Below, one piece after another: positions 1 to 8,852 of a DNA stretch of 49,150 nt. Numbering within the stretch: position 1 is the first letter of the stretch; every line of letters begins with the position of its first letter. Source of the stretch: Flavobacteriales bacterium (lineage in GTDB: Bacteria > Bacteroidota > Bacteroidia > Flavobacteriales > Flavobacteriaceae); NCBI GenBank assembly GCA_003232435.1, contig QIJL01000403.1, positions 1 to 49,150 on the forward strand, read 5' to 3'. Position numbers and translations under genes: made by a program. Below the pieces are notes generated by a model, which saw only the letters and a list, made by a program, of their open reading frames with translations, was not told where the DNA came from and made no database searches.

Positions 1-866
1 AGTTCTTTTATTTCAGCTTTTGTTGTTTTAGGGCGAACGTGAATTTCAAGATCGAACCAGTTTGGATGCTTTTCTTTTACGGCGACTGTGTTGGAGCGTG
101 TGTTGTTGAAGTAGGTTGATGAGACGTAGTCTCTCGACTTTTGAACAGAGTAAGTTTCCTCTTTAATTCTCTTAATGAGTTCTTTTTGGTCTTTAAGTGG
201 GGCTCGCATGACTGCATGTAGATGTCCCTCCGTTACGGTGTCGGAGCTTGTGAAGTAAACTTCAATTGCCTCTTTACTTAGGCGCTCAAGTAGCCGCAGG
301 GTCTTGACGATGGATGTCCGGGTGATTCCAAGTTCCGCAGACATTTTTGTTTGGTTTTTGAAAATCTTTTTTTCGAGGAGGGCTTTAAATGACAGTGCTT
401 TTTCAATGGGGTTTAAACTATCTCGATTTATGTTTTCAACAACAGAAATCTTATAGGCTTGTGCTGCCGTAACATCCTTTATGATGGATTCGATTGTCTT
501 ATGCTTAAGTGATTGACAGGCTCTCCACCTGCGCTCTCCAGCGATAATTTCGTAAAGATCGGGTTCAACTCTTCGGATTACAATGGGTTCGATTAAGCCG
601 ACCTTGGGGTCTGAGATAGATTGAACCAGTGCTGCAAAGGTAGTCGGGTTGAAAATTCTTCGGGGTTGGTCAGGGTTTGGACGAATCAGGTTAATTGGAA
701 CAGCAACCACAGATTCTGTGGATCTTGGCACATCTTCCGGTTTGGTTTGTTTTTTTAAGTTGAGTTCCCAGGGGCGGTGGGAAGAAGTTTTTTTATCAAG
801 TTTGTTCCATCCGGCATCGTTGGCTGGTTTCGTTTTTATTTTTTGAGGATCTTTTTTATTGGGCAT
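1..866 (-). CDS. parB: ParB/Spo0J-like partition protein (partial, runs off window start)
   Basis: Reverse-strand translation from the ATG at 866 reads MPNKKDPQKIKTKPANDAGWNKLDKK...VPINLIRPNPDQPRRIFNPTTFAALVQSI...LIEPIVIRRVEPDLYEIIAGERRWRACQSL...VVENINRDSLNPIEKALSFKALLEKK; GERRWRA and ENI-R--LNPIE are ParB hallmarks. Not in the ORF track because it is truncated. Confidence 0.93.
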   Translation of the reverse strand, partial: MPNKKDPQKIKTKPANDAGWNKLDKKTSSHRPWELNLKKQTKPEDVPRSTESVVAVPINLIRPNPDQPRRIFNPTTFAALVQSISDPKVGLIEPIVIRRVEPDLYEIIAGERRWRACQSLKHKTIESIIKDVTAAQAYKISVVENINRDSLNPIEKALSFKALLEKKIFKNQTKMSAELGITRTSIVKTLRLLERLSKEAIEVYFTSSDTVTEGHLHAVMRAPLKDQKELIKRIKEETYSVQKSRDYVSSTYFNNTRSNTVAVKEKHPNWFDLEIHVRPKTTKAEIKE

Positions 867-1884
867 TGTTCAGCACCTCAAAATTAGTGTTTATAATCTC
901 TTGTGTAAAAGCGTGGATGTCATTTGCTCCGTTACTTTTTGGGGCAAATGTAAACACAGGCGACATGTTTTTGGCTGACTCTGCAAGGTGAGTGCTTCGA
1001 CTAATGACTGTCTTTAATAGTTGTCCTTTGTAGTTACCATCTTGAAGTCGTCCAAGCGATTGTTGGCAAATGTTGTTTCGGATGTCAAAGTTATTAGCGA
1101 CTAATTTAATCAATGGGGCAGTAATTGGAATTTGCTTGAAATAGTCTTGTAAGGTCTCGATGGTTTCCTGTAGGAGTGAGAGGGAATGGTGAGATAAGAA
1201 GTCTGTTAGTATCGGAGCAATGATCACGTCAGATGCAAATATCCCGTTGACATTTAGGAGGTCGATAGAAGGCGGCGCGTCCAAAATAATGAAATCGTAG
1301 TTGTGCTTGATGGGTTTAATTAGATTGCTCAGGCGGTTAAATTTTCTTTCAACGCTGGTCTCTGATGCAATCACGAGTGAGACTGCTGTGACATCAAGCG
1401 AAGATGGGATCAAGTCAAGAGTTGGGGAGAGGGGTATAATCGTTTCTTTCATGGATGCTGCTTCATCGTCTTCCCCATAGAAAACATTCCAAAGTGTGTT
1501 TAAGTTTTCTTCGTCGGCGTTAGGAATGCCGAAACACGTTGTGAGATGTGATTGGCCATCAAGGTCAATGGCCAATACTCGATAACCGATACGCGAGAGA
1601 GCCCCGGCAAGGTTAAAACTAAGTGTGGTTTTTCCAACACCCCCTTTGACCAACCAAAAAAATATTGATAGGGGGGTGCGTTTTGAAAGTGGTCGAAATC
1701 GTTCCCTGGCTTCAAGAATATGAGAAATGTTATAGCGACGTCTCGTAGATTTACCCCAGGGGAGGCGATCAGGAGCTAAACCTTCTTTTTCCCATTTGAT
1801 GACTAAGCTTTGTGAGACCCCAAGGATATCTGAAAATTCTTGACGGTTCATGGTGTAATTTTGTGTTAATTCAATAGGATTCAT
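856..1884 (-). CDS. parA: ParA family ATPase with N-terminal MerR-like HTH
   Basis: Deviant Walker A KGGVGKTTLSFNLAGAL, DLDGQSHLTTCFG, DAPPSIDLLNVN; N-terminal HTH-like FSDILGVSQSLVIKWEKEGLAPDRLPWGKSTRRRY; overlaps parB. Confidence 0.95.
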   Translation of the reverse strand: MNPIELTQNYTMNRQEFSDILGVSQSLVIKWEKEGLAPDRLPWGKSTRRRYNISHILEARERFRPLSKRTPLSIFFWLVKGGVGKTTLSFNLAGALSRIGYRVLAIDLDGQSHLTTCFGIPNADEENLNTLWNVFYGEDDEAASMKETIIPLSPTLDLIPSSLDVTAVSLVIASETSVERKFNRLSNLIKPIKHNYDFIILDAPPSIDLLNVNGIFASDVIIAPILTDFLSHHSLSLLQETIETLQDYFKQIPITAPLIKLVANNFDIRNNICQQSLGRLQDGNYKGQLLKTVISRSTHLAESAKNMSPVFTFAPKSNGANDIHAFTQEIINTNFEVLNNAQ

Positions 1885-2026
1885 AGTGTGCGGCCAAGTG
1901 TAAGTAAAATGCCTACAAAGAAGATAATTACTTACATACCAAGAGAAATAGAATAAGTCAATAAAAAACTAATGTATCAAAGGAAATAAGGTTATGGAGG
2001 TTAACGACTGTATAGGCAGAAAAGAG

Positions 2027-2070
2027 ATTTCAGGGGGGGGTGTGGGATGTCCCACACCCCCCCCTGAAAT
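2027..2070. promoter_or_regulatory. 44-bp inverted repeat, candidate parS/ParB or ParA operator site 1
   Basis: ATTTCAGGGGGGGGTGTGGGA-TG-TCCCACACCCCCCCCTGAAAT: 21-bp perfect arms, 2-bp centre, upstream of parA. Confidence 0.6.
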
Positions 2071-2164
2071 TAGACATATGGGTATTGTCCCTAGTCTTGA
2101 AAGTAGGTATTTAAAACATTGATACAACCTCAGATGAGAGGAGAGTAGTAATGAAAAATTCCTA

Positions 2165-2202
2165 AACTTAAGGGGTGTGGGACGTCCCACACCCCTTAAG
2201 TT
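2165..2202. promoter_or_regulatory. 38-bp perfect palindrome, candidate parS/operator site 2
   Basis: AACTTAAGGGGTGTGGGACGTCCCACACCCCTTAAGTT; shares the core TGTGGGAYGTCCCACA with site 1. Confidence 0.6.
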
Positions 2203-2332
2203 ATCATTTAAGAAAAGGCATATCTCATTTTAAATGTCTACCTTAACAGTGCGTGAGTTGTCTTTACATCTCAGTATTTATGGTGGTTTTCCTTGTTAGA
2301 AAGTTTCATGGTTTAGGTGATAACGTCGCGAC

Positions 2333-2569
2333 CTATCGTCTCATATATTTCCCATGTATTCGATCAGCTACTAAGACTATTTCTGCTTCTGGAACGAGTA
2401 AAATGTTCATCCCTGCAAATGTATGGCCTATACAGCAACCACCTTCATCCATATTCTCTGGATGAGCACAGTCTTGAATGATCCCGTTATCTACCCATAC
2501 TTGTAGCTTGTAGTCATACCCATTCCAAACTCGTTTGTTTTTAATCTCGTCGCAGATTTTTCTTGTCAA
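2333..2569 (-). CDS. hypothetical protein
   Basis: 78-aa ORF collinear with the downstream genes; no recognised motif. Confidence 0.45.
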   Translation of the reverse strand: MTRKICDEIKNKRVWNGYDYKLQVWVDNGIIQDCAHPENMDEGGCCIGHTFAGMNILLVPEAEIVLVADRIHGKYMRR

Positions 2570-2570
2570 T

Positions 2571-2792
2571 TTAAGACTCTATGAGGGCGGGATCTTCAGA
2601 AAACGAGATCCTGACCGTTTTGTCGATATGTTGTACAACACATTGGCTCATATATTTCCCAATAGATTCATTTTTCTGATCTGCGGCAAGGGTAATTTTT
2701 GCTTGTTGTGTCGTAGAAAATTGTTTGAGAGAAATTGCATCATCAGGTTTTGGTTTTTTATCATTTTTATCTCTTTGTTTTTGTTCTGGCAT
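2571..2792 (-). CDS. hypothetical protein
   Basis: 73-aa ORF, charged N-terminus; adjacent to 2333..2569 on the same strand. Confidence 0.45.
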   Translation of the reverse strand: MPEQKQRDKNDKKPKPDDAISLKQFSTTQQAKITLAADQKNESIGKYMSQCVVQHIDKTVRISFSEDPALIES

Positions 2793-2804
2793 TTTAGTCT
2801 CCTT

Positions 2805-3788
2805 TTAGGATTTTTGAGGGAAGATTCGTGTTTTGGTTGCTTTGTTATCCTGAAACAATTCTTTAATACTCCCAATAGATCCGAGCAGCGCAGTAGCTTC
2901 ATAGGGCACATAGATCACTTTATTGTTTTGCCCAGATACCATTTCCTTGAAGGTTTCAATGTAACGCATAGCAATGAGATATTGAGTTGGATCCCCTTTC
3001 GAGCTTTCAACAGCTTCAGTGATGACATTAATAGCAGCAGCTTCGGCTTCTGACCTTAGTCTCAAGGCTTCTGCTTCTCCAGTTGCTATTTTGACAGCAC
3101 TTGTTTGAATTCCTTCAGCTTTGTAGATGGATGCTTTTTTTTCTCCCTCTGCTTCTAATTCCGTTGCTCGTTTTGTTCGTTCGGCCCGCATCTCTTTTTC
3201 CATTGCATTTTTGATATCTGCGGGGGGGTTAACATTTTGCAGTTCTACACGGGTGACTTTTACACCCCATGAGTTTGTTGCTTCATCAAGAGTGATTTGG
3301 AGGTTTGAGTTAATTTCATCTCGTGAGCTTAATGTTTGATCTAGAGTCTTTTCTCCGATAAAACTACGCAGTGTCGTTTGCGTAAGTTTTTCAAGGGCAT
3401 CAGGAAGGTTTTTAATTTCGTAAAAAGCATCTTTCGTATTGAAGATTTTAAAGTATAAAATTGCATTGATTTTCATGACTACATTATCTTGAGTGATAAC
3501 GTTCTGTTCTGGAAAATCATACACAGTCTCTCGCATATCAATGCGAGCGATGGTTTTTGTTTCAATGACTTTATTTCCATTTAGGTCAGTTCTTATGTAT
3601 TTCCATTCAACTTCTCGAACCGCTTCCATAATGGGCCAAATAAAATTAATCCCTTTATGAAGGACACGGTTAAATGCTCCCATTCTCTCCACTACCATTT
3701 CTTCGGCTTCTTGCACAATGACAAAGCCTTTTAAGGCGAAGACGGCAACAAATAAGAGCAAAAAAACCCAGATAAGAATAGATGCCAT
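2805..3788 (-). CDS. SPFH/Band 7 (stomatin/paraslipin-like) membrane protein
   Basis: MASILIWVFLLLFVAVFALKGFVIVQEAEEMVVERMGAFNRVLHKGINFIWPIM...RIDMRETVYDFPEQNVITQDNVVMKINAILYFKI...LRSFIGEKTLDQTLSSRDEIN; start set at the internal Met (3788) rather than the ORF-track start. Confidence 0.93.
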   Translation of the reverse strand: MASILIWVFLLLFVAVFALKGFVIVQEAEEMVVERMGAFNRVLHKGINFIWPIMEAVREVEWKYIRTDLNGNKVIETKTIARIDMRETVYDFPEQNVITQDNVVMKINAILYFKIFNTKDAFYEIKNLPDALEKLTQTTLRSFIGEKTLDQTLSSRDEINSNLQITLDEATNSWGVKVTRVELQNVNPPADIKNAMEKEMRAERTKRATELEAEGEKKASIYKAEGIQTSAVKIATGEAEALRLRSEAEAAAINVITEAVESSKGDPTQYLIAMRYIETFKEMVSGQNNKVIYVPYEATALLGSIGSIKELFQDNKATKTRIFPQKS

Positions 3789-3789
3789 T

Positions 3790-4242
3790 TTATAAATCCT
3801 TTCTTTTGACGGTAAGTGTTGCACCGGAGATCGCGACAATTTCAACAAGTGTATCGGCTTCGATAATTGTGTTGTCGGACGAAATCCCAATCCAATAACT
3901 TCCTCCAGTAGAAACCCTTCCTAGTTTCATCTTTGGGTCAATCATCTCCATTACCATGGCAGTTTTACCAATCAACGCTGCAGCATTGGTTTGGTTTTCA
4001 GGTTTTGATGGATAGAGGAACTTCAGGGCAAGAGGTCGAATTGTAATGAAAAAGAGTCCAGAACCTGAAAATAGGATTAACCCCTGAATGCCAGGACCCA
4101 GACCAAAGTATGATGCGAGTGCAGAAATTAGGCAGGAGATTCCGACCCCTGCGAGGACAAATCCTGGAATCAAGGTCTCTAAGGTAAGCAGAGATATCCC
4201 AGCAATGAACCAGATTTGCCAAATTTGTAGTGCGTCGATCAC
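3790..4242 (-). CDS. NfeD-like membrane protein with C-terminal OB-like domain
   Basis: Hydrophobic N-terminus (WFIAGISLLTLETLIPGFVLAGVGISCLISALASYFG) then ALIGKTAMVMEMIDP..GRVSTGGSYWIGISSDNTIIEADTLVEIVAISGATLTVKR; directly upstream of the SPFH gene, as is typical. Confidence 0.85.
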   Translation of the reverse strand: MIDALQIWQIWFIAGISLLTLETLIPGFVLAGVGISCLISALASYFGLGPGIQGLILFSGSGLFFITIRPLALKFLYPSKPENQTNAAALIGKTAMVMEMIDPKMKLGRVSTGGSYWIGISSDNTIIEADTLVEIVAISGATLTVKRKDL

Positions 4243-4258
4243 GTTAGCCTTGATTCCT

Positions 4259-4789
4259 TTAGTTAAAAATCATTTCGATTATTTTTGTGTCGCAGACCCG
4301 CTGTAAAGTAGAGTCAAATATGCATGCTTTCCCAACAGCCGTGATGGGCCCGCTAGGAATTGAAACCTTCTTACCGATCTGAGTGCTGGGTTGGTTGCAG
4401 GTAAGAGAGGAAAAACCTCCACTGGGTGTTTCATAAGTGCAAGAGGCTTGACCTGTCGTATTGCAGGTATGGTTTGGCAGTCCGCAATTGAGTCCAAACA
4501 CTTTAGTGAGATTCGAAGTTGTTTTGGGGTTATTTGTTAGGTGAAGCTCAAAGGTATAGATCGAACTGGGTGAACTGAATCCTGTTGTCCAATCTAGGGT
4601 CATGGATTCACCGTCAGATAAATTTGGAGGGAGTATTTCAAATTCATCTAAGACAATAAAATCAGAGGATGAAATATTTGGATTAGAGGGGCTGCTTCCT
4701 CCACTATTCCCACTGCTTCCGCATCCAGAAAGTGTTAGTCCAATGAAAAACACGGTAGCAAAAAGTGAAAGTTGTTTTGAAGGGTTCAT
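4259..4789 (-). CDS. putative lipoprotein
   Basis: MNPSKQLSLFATVFFIGLTLSGCGSSGN: signal peptide with lipobox LSGC; Ser/Gly-rich linker; several Cys in the C-terminal half. Confidence 0.7.
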   Translation of the reverse strand: MNPSKQLSLFATVFFIGLTLSGCGSSGNSGGSSPSNPNISSSDFIVLDEFEILPPNLSDGESMTLDWTTGFSSPSSIYTFELHLTNNPKTTSNLTKVFGLNCGLPNHTCNTTGQASCTYETPSGGFSSLTCNQPSTQIGKKVSIPSGPITAVGKACIFDSTLQRVCDTKIIEMIFN

Positions 4790-4793
4790 AATT

Positions 4794-5396
4794 TTAGTTC
4801 CTCTCATATTTGAGTTGGTTTAAGATGGAAATTACTTTTTTTGCGTAGATTATTTGTTTATTTTCGCTAACAGCGTTGTAACAGCCGATGCCTTTCCAGT
4901 TCAGTCCATGTTGACGAATACATTGCGCCAATATCCATGCGCCAACCTTGACGTTTTGGCATGGGTCTCCTAATGATTGCCAGACATCTGATCCCAGTTT
5001 TCTTGCCCATGATGTGTGAATCTGCATCAGGCCAAAATCGTAGTCGGTATTGGATCTAAAGTTAATCGCAAGAGGGTTAAAATCTGATTCGACTTTGGCA
5101 ATTGTCCAGAGTAGCTGAGGTGGAACATTGTAAATTTGTCCAGCTTCCTTGAAACAGAAGGCTTTTGATCGAGCTGGAAGGCATAAAATTCCAATGAGAA
5201 GGATAACGATCACTGCAAGCCTGTGCTTCCTTGGCTTGACATTAACGTTTGTGCGGAGTAGGTTTGATTTGACGTTAATATTTAAGTGAGGGCTTGTCAT
5301 GGTTGGTCTGGGTTTAACGGTTTTATTGAGTGTTTTTATCGTCATATTTCTCAAAAAATTTTCTCCGGTGGGCTTTGTTGGTTTAAGTTCTGTCAT
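4794..5396 (-). CDS. lytic transglycosylase, SLT domain (conjugation-associated, VirB1-like)
   Basis: FCFKEAGQIYNVPPQLLWTIAKVESDFNPLAINFRSNTDYDFGLMQIHTSWARKLG...GAWILAQCIRQHGLNWKGIGCYNAV. Confidence 0.9.
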   Translation of the reverse strand: MTELKPTKPTGENFLRNMTIKTLNKTVKPRPTMTSPHLNINVKSNLLRTNVNVKPRKHRLAVIVILLIGILCLPARSKAFCFKEAGQIYNVPPQLLWTIAKVESDFNPLAINFRSNTDYDFGLMQIHTSWARKLGSDVWQSLGDPCQNVKVGAWILAQCIRQHGLNWKGIGCYNAVSENKQIIYAKKVISILNQLKYERN

Positions 5397-5498
5397 GAGT
5401 GAATCCGTCTTAGATGACCAAAGACCAACGTATGATCCCTTAGATATGAATAACCCGATAAACCATGGTATTTCTCCAGGCGATGTAGGCTATGAAGA

Positions 5499-8400
5499 TT
5501 AGTGATCGTTAGATGGGTCTTTTTTTTTCGATAACGTGTTCATAGCTTCAGTATTTTCTCTAAAAATTCCTTTAAATTTATCTGCCCCAAATTCATCGCT
5601 GTTGCTCGTTCTTGCTTTGTTGTAGATGTCCTGGGAGAATTTGGAAATGTCGTTTGTAATGAGAGTGGCCATTTCTTCCTGGTTTAATCCAAGGTCTTGT
5701 CCCCTATTGTAGGAAGATCTGATCTGTTGATCGTATTTTGCGGTAAGGAGATCAATGGACTCGTTTTCTCGATGCGACCTCCCCACTGAGGTTCTTGCGG
5801 TTACTCCAGGGATAGGTACATAACCTCCACCTTCATGACTTGTGTGTCCTACATCGCTCCCTTGTAGACTTAGAAACGGTTGCATATCTGTTGAAAGCGC
5901 TCTCGCGGTTGTTGCGACATTGGCATCAAAGGCCTTGGGGTTGAATGTGCTCATTCCAGGGTCGGAGATAAAAGCGGCGAGCCTAGAGTCGTTGTTGAGC
6001 GCCATTTGAGCGCTTGATCCAACTTGGATGCCGTGGTCAACGACTTGTTTTGAGACATCCTCGTTAATATAGCTACTTCCAACCGTTTCTTGGCGATGTG
6101 CCTTAAATATTGCTTCCATTCCGCTTCGGGAGCTTGCAAAGTTCGTTTCTGTTGCAGAGCCTCCAGAATTAACGGATATATTCGTGAGGTTTTCGTTTGT
6201 ATCACTTGAGCTTGAGGTGACTTCGGCGGATTTTCCGGTTGCAGCGGTTGTTCTTAATGCATTTGCAACATGACTTGGCCCATTTTCAGAATTGATTTGT
6301 TCGGCCAGTGCTTCAAGACCTTTTGGCCCAAGCGTTTCTTTTCTAAAGATGCCTTTTCCGACCTCCCCACGGGAGATATCCAGTCCGAGATGTGTGAGGT
6401 TGCCAGACGAATCTTTGACCAGACCTGTTTTGGATCCTCCAGAATTTGATCCGGTAGTATCAAATTCAAATACGTCAGTGTCAGAGTTGAAGCTGGATTT
6501 TCCGGGTGAACCTGAAAACCCCTTGTTCAATGAACCTTCAAATTGAACCTTTTGATTGTCGGTCGAGGTTCCAGTGACCAGAACCTGATCTCCAGTCATT
6601 TTTACTTCGCCGCTTTGTAGGTGAAACGATCCTTGTGGTGTCTCTACAGTAAATCCGTTCCTTGATGTCGGAATTGTGGCATTCGCAAAATCTTCACTGT
6701 TTACCGTTGCGGTATCAGTAGCATGGAACGTCCCCTTGCCTGTATTGGGATTAATATCATATTTTGCGATCATTCCTGGCTTCATGAATTTAGCGGCATT
6801 TCCATGGCCGTTTGCAGTAGCAATTTCTTTTAAATCCTCAATATTGTCATTTGTGACCGGTCCAGCAAATGACATTTGAGAAACTTGGCCTGTTTTTGAA
6901 TCGAATGATTTTCCTGTGAGGTGCATTCCTCGAACGACACCCTGATGTCCCTGATTTTGTGCGAAATCGGCCATCTCTGGCGTAATGAGGTTTCCGGTAG
7001 CGTTAAAGCCTGCGGTCTTACTTGGGGTATCGAGGCCAAGCACTTGTTTCCCGAATTCGCTCTCTCCTTTGACACGTCCGTATCGAGAACTTCGTTCTAA
7101 GTGTTCCGCTTGTTGTCCTGCGGTATTCAAGTTTCCCCCAGCGGTCTCATCCGCAAAATCTTTTCTTCCTCTTGCAGTACCTACTGAAAACTCGGATTCG
7201 GTTTTACCGGTAGCAAAACCAACTTTTTGATCACCCAGGCCTAGACCACTCCCAATGGATTTAGCCCCCGTATTAGTTCTAGCAGTAGTTCGTTGATTGA
7301 AATCAAATTTATGGGCGTTTGACATAACAGGCGGTGCTTGTTCCATCGCATTTATCTTATTGGCAGCGCCTTCAGGTTTTGTAACCTCTCCAGCTTTTTC
7401 TCCCATCTGTTTTGCCGTTCCCGTTTGCAGTGAAGCAAGCTGGGCAAGAGCATGACCACTAACTTTTGTGAAATGAATTGTTAAGACCGTGGCCAACAGG
7501 AGGCCTGACCACCGAATTGCGCCAAAAGCGGCCAGAGTTTTAAGTGCTCCGGTGCCAAAAGATGATATTGCAGTAATACCTAATTGGTATTGCCTGATTT
7601 CTTCAAGCGCTGTATAGGCATAGTCAAGCGCGAACTGATGGGCAATCGCATCAGTCACCCCCCAAGCGGTGAGCCAAAAGAAAAAAGCGACCATGATGCC
7701 GAGCGCTCTAAAAAATATCGGAGTTGGAATAAAAATGACGATTATGGGAACAATCCCGATGGCGATTGCAGTCGTTACTCCCTTAATAATAGGGATCCAT
7801 GCGTTGGCGATAATGCCCGATGACATCATTGCTGTGCCCGTATCCCGAGATCCAAGGATCTGAACTGCTGTGTCTGGGCTGGATGCGAGAACGACATTGT
7901 TTATTTCGTTCGCCACCAGTTTTTGTCGATAGATTTGTTCTATGGGAAAGGGTGACCCTATAAACCAGGAAACCGTCTCTTCAAATGCGTTTTTGCAAGC
8001 AGTCAATTCCGTTGAGATACTTGGGTCAAACCCACTTTCTGCGCACCTGGAACGAATCGTCGAAGAATATTGTGATGGATTCGTAAGGGCTGATTGAATC
8101 CTGGTGTTGGCTTGAGTACAGCTTTGTGTCGCACCTTCCGGGGTTGCATTGTTGTAAAATACAGTAAAAATAGAAGGATTCGTTGCTTGGTCAAAAAGAG
8201 GCAGAAAATCATCCGTATTTGAAAATTGATTTATCGTGAGTGTTGTGCTTGGGCGATTGAGTTCAAAAAAGATGCAATCACTGATATAGTTTTTGACACT
8301 TAGGTGGAGATATTGATCTCCGAGTGTCACCCCTTTTTTGTGTAGGTTCAAGAGCATATCAAACCCAACACCACCAGCTTGGGCTTGATACCCGATAGGA

Positions 8401-8849
8401 TCCCCTGAGGTTGAAACAATGTTGATGAGACCTCTTTCGATTAGATTAAGAATTCCGGAAATAAGAATGATCCCGTTTGGTACACCTGAAACGGGTTTAT
8501 ATTGGTTTTTTACTTCATCGTATATATGGAGTGTGCCTGTGGGGAGAATCAACGAAAAATAAAAAATTAAACCCGCGAAAAAGGGGATAACCCACGAGAA
8601 AGAAGAGAATGGCCCTTGTCGTTCGGAGAAATATGGCGATATGCCTCCAAAAAGAATTCCGAGCACGATGATGGCAAAGAAGAGTCTATGATAAGCATTA
8701 TCGCTGAAGATAAGGGCAATTTTTTCGAAGGCGGTGACAATTGGGCCAAAGCCGTTGTAAGTGTAATATTCCATATCCAAAGCAAAGCTTGGCGAGACAT
8801 AAAAGAGGGAAAAAGATATTGTTAGAAACAAGAGTGCAGAGAACCTCAT
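5499..8849 (-). CDS. traG: F-type conjugal transfer mating pair stabilisation protein TraG
   Basis: 1116 aa; N-terminal multi-TM region (MEYYTYNGFGPIVTAFEKIALIFSD...) and a long polar C-terminus; follows traH as in F-type operons. Confidence 0.9.
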   Translation of the reverse strand: MRFSALLFLTISFSLFYVSPSFALDMEYYTYNGFGPIVTAFEKIALIFSDNAYHRLFFAIIVLGILFGGISPYFSERQGPFSSFSWVIPFFAGLIFYFSLILPTGTLHIYDEVKNQYKPVSGVPNGIILISGILNLIERGLINIVSTSGDPIGYQAQAGGVGFDMLLNLHKKGVTLGDQYLHLSVKNYISDCIFFELNRPSTTLTINQFSNTDDFLPLFDQATNPSIFTVFYNNATPEGATQSCTQANTRIQSALTNPSQYSSTIRSRCAESGFDPSISTELTACKNAFEETVSWFIGSPFPIEQIYRQKLVANEINNVVLASSPDTAVQILGSRDTGTAMMSSGIIANAWIPIIKGVTTAIAIGIVPIIVIFIPTPIFFRALGIMVAFFFWLTAWGVTDAIAHQFALDYAYTALEEIRQYQLGITAISSFGTGALKTLAAFGAIRWSGLLLATVLTIHFTKVSGHALAQLASLQTGTAKQMGEKAGEVTKPEGAANKINAMEQAPPVMSNAHKFDFNQRTTARTNTGAKSIGSGLGLGDQKVGFATGKTESEFSVGTARGRKDFADETAGGNLNTAGQQAEHLERSSRYGRVKGESEFGKQVLGLDTPSKTAGFNATGNLITPEMADFAQNQGHQGVVRGMHLTGKSFDSKTGQVSQMSFAGPVTNDNIEDLKEIATANGHGNAAKFMKPGMIAKYDINPNTGKGTFHATDTATVNSEDFANATIPTSRNGFTVETPQGSFHLQSGEVKMTGDQVLVTGTSTDNQKVQFEGSLNKGFSGSPGKSSFNSDTDVFEFDTTGSNSGGSKTGLVKDSSGNLTHLGLDISRGEVGKGIFRKETLGPKGLEALAEQINSENGPSHVANALRTTAATGKSAEVTSSSSDTNENLTNISVNSGGSATETNFASSRSGMEAIFKAHRQETVGSSYINEDVSKQVVDHGIQVGSSAQMALNNDSRLAAFISDPGMSTFNPKAFDANVATTARALSTDMQPFLSLQGSDVGHTSHEGGGYVPIPGVTARTSVGRSHRENESIDLLTAKYDQQIRSSYNRGQDLGLNQEEMATLITNDISKFSQDIYNKARTSNSDEFGADKFKGIFRENTEAMNTLSKKKDPSNDH

Positions 8850-8852
8850 GTA

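Noticed and set aside
649-846. 65-aa plus-strand ORF
   Set aside because: Antisense to parB, which has strong family motifs.
2535-3053. 172-aa plus-strand ORF
   Set aside because: Antisense to the SPFH gene and neighbouring small ORFs; low-complexity Phe/Ile-rich translation.
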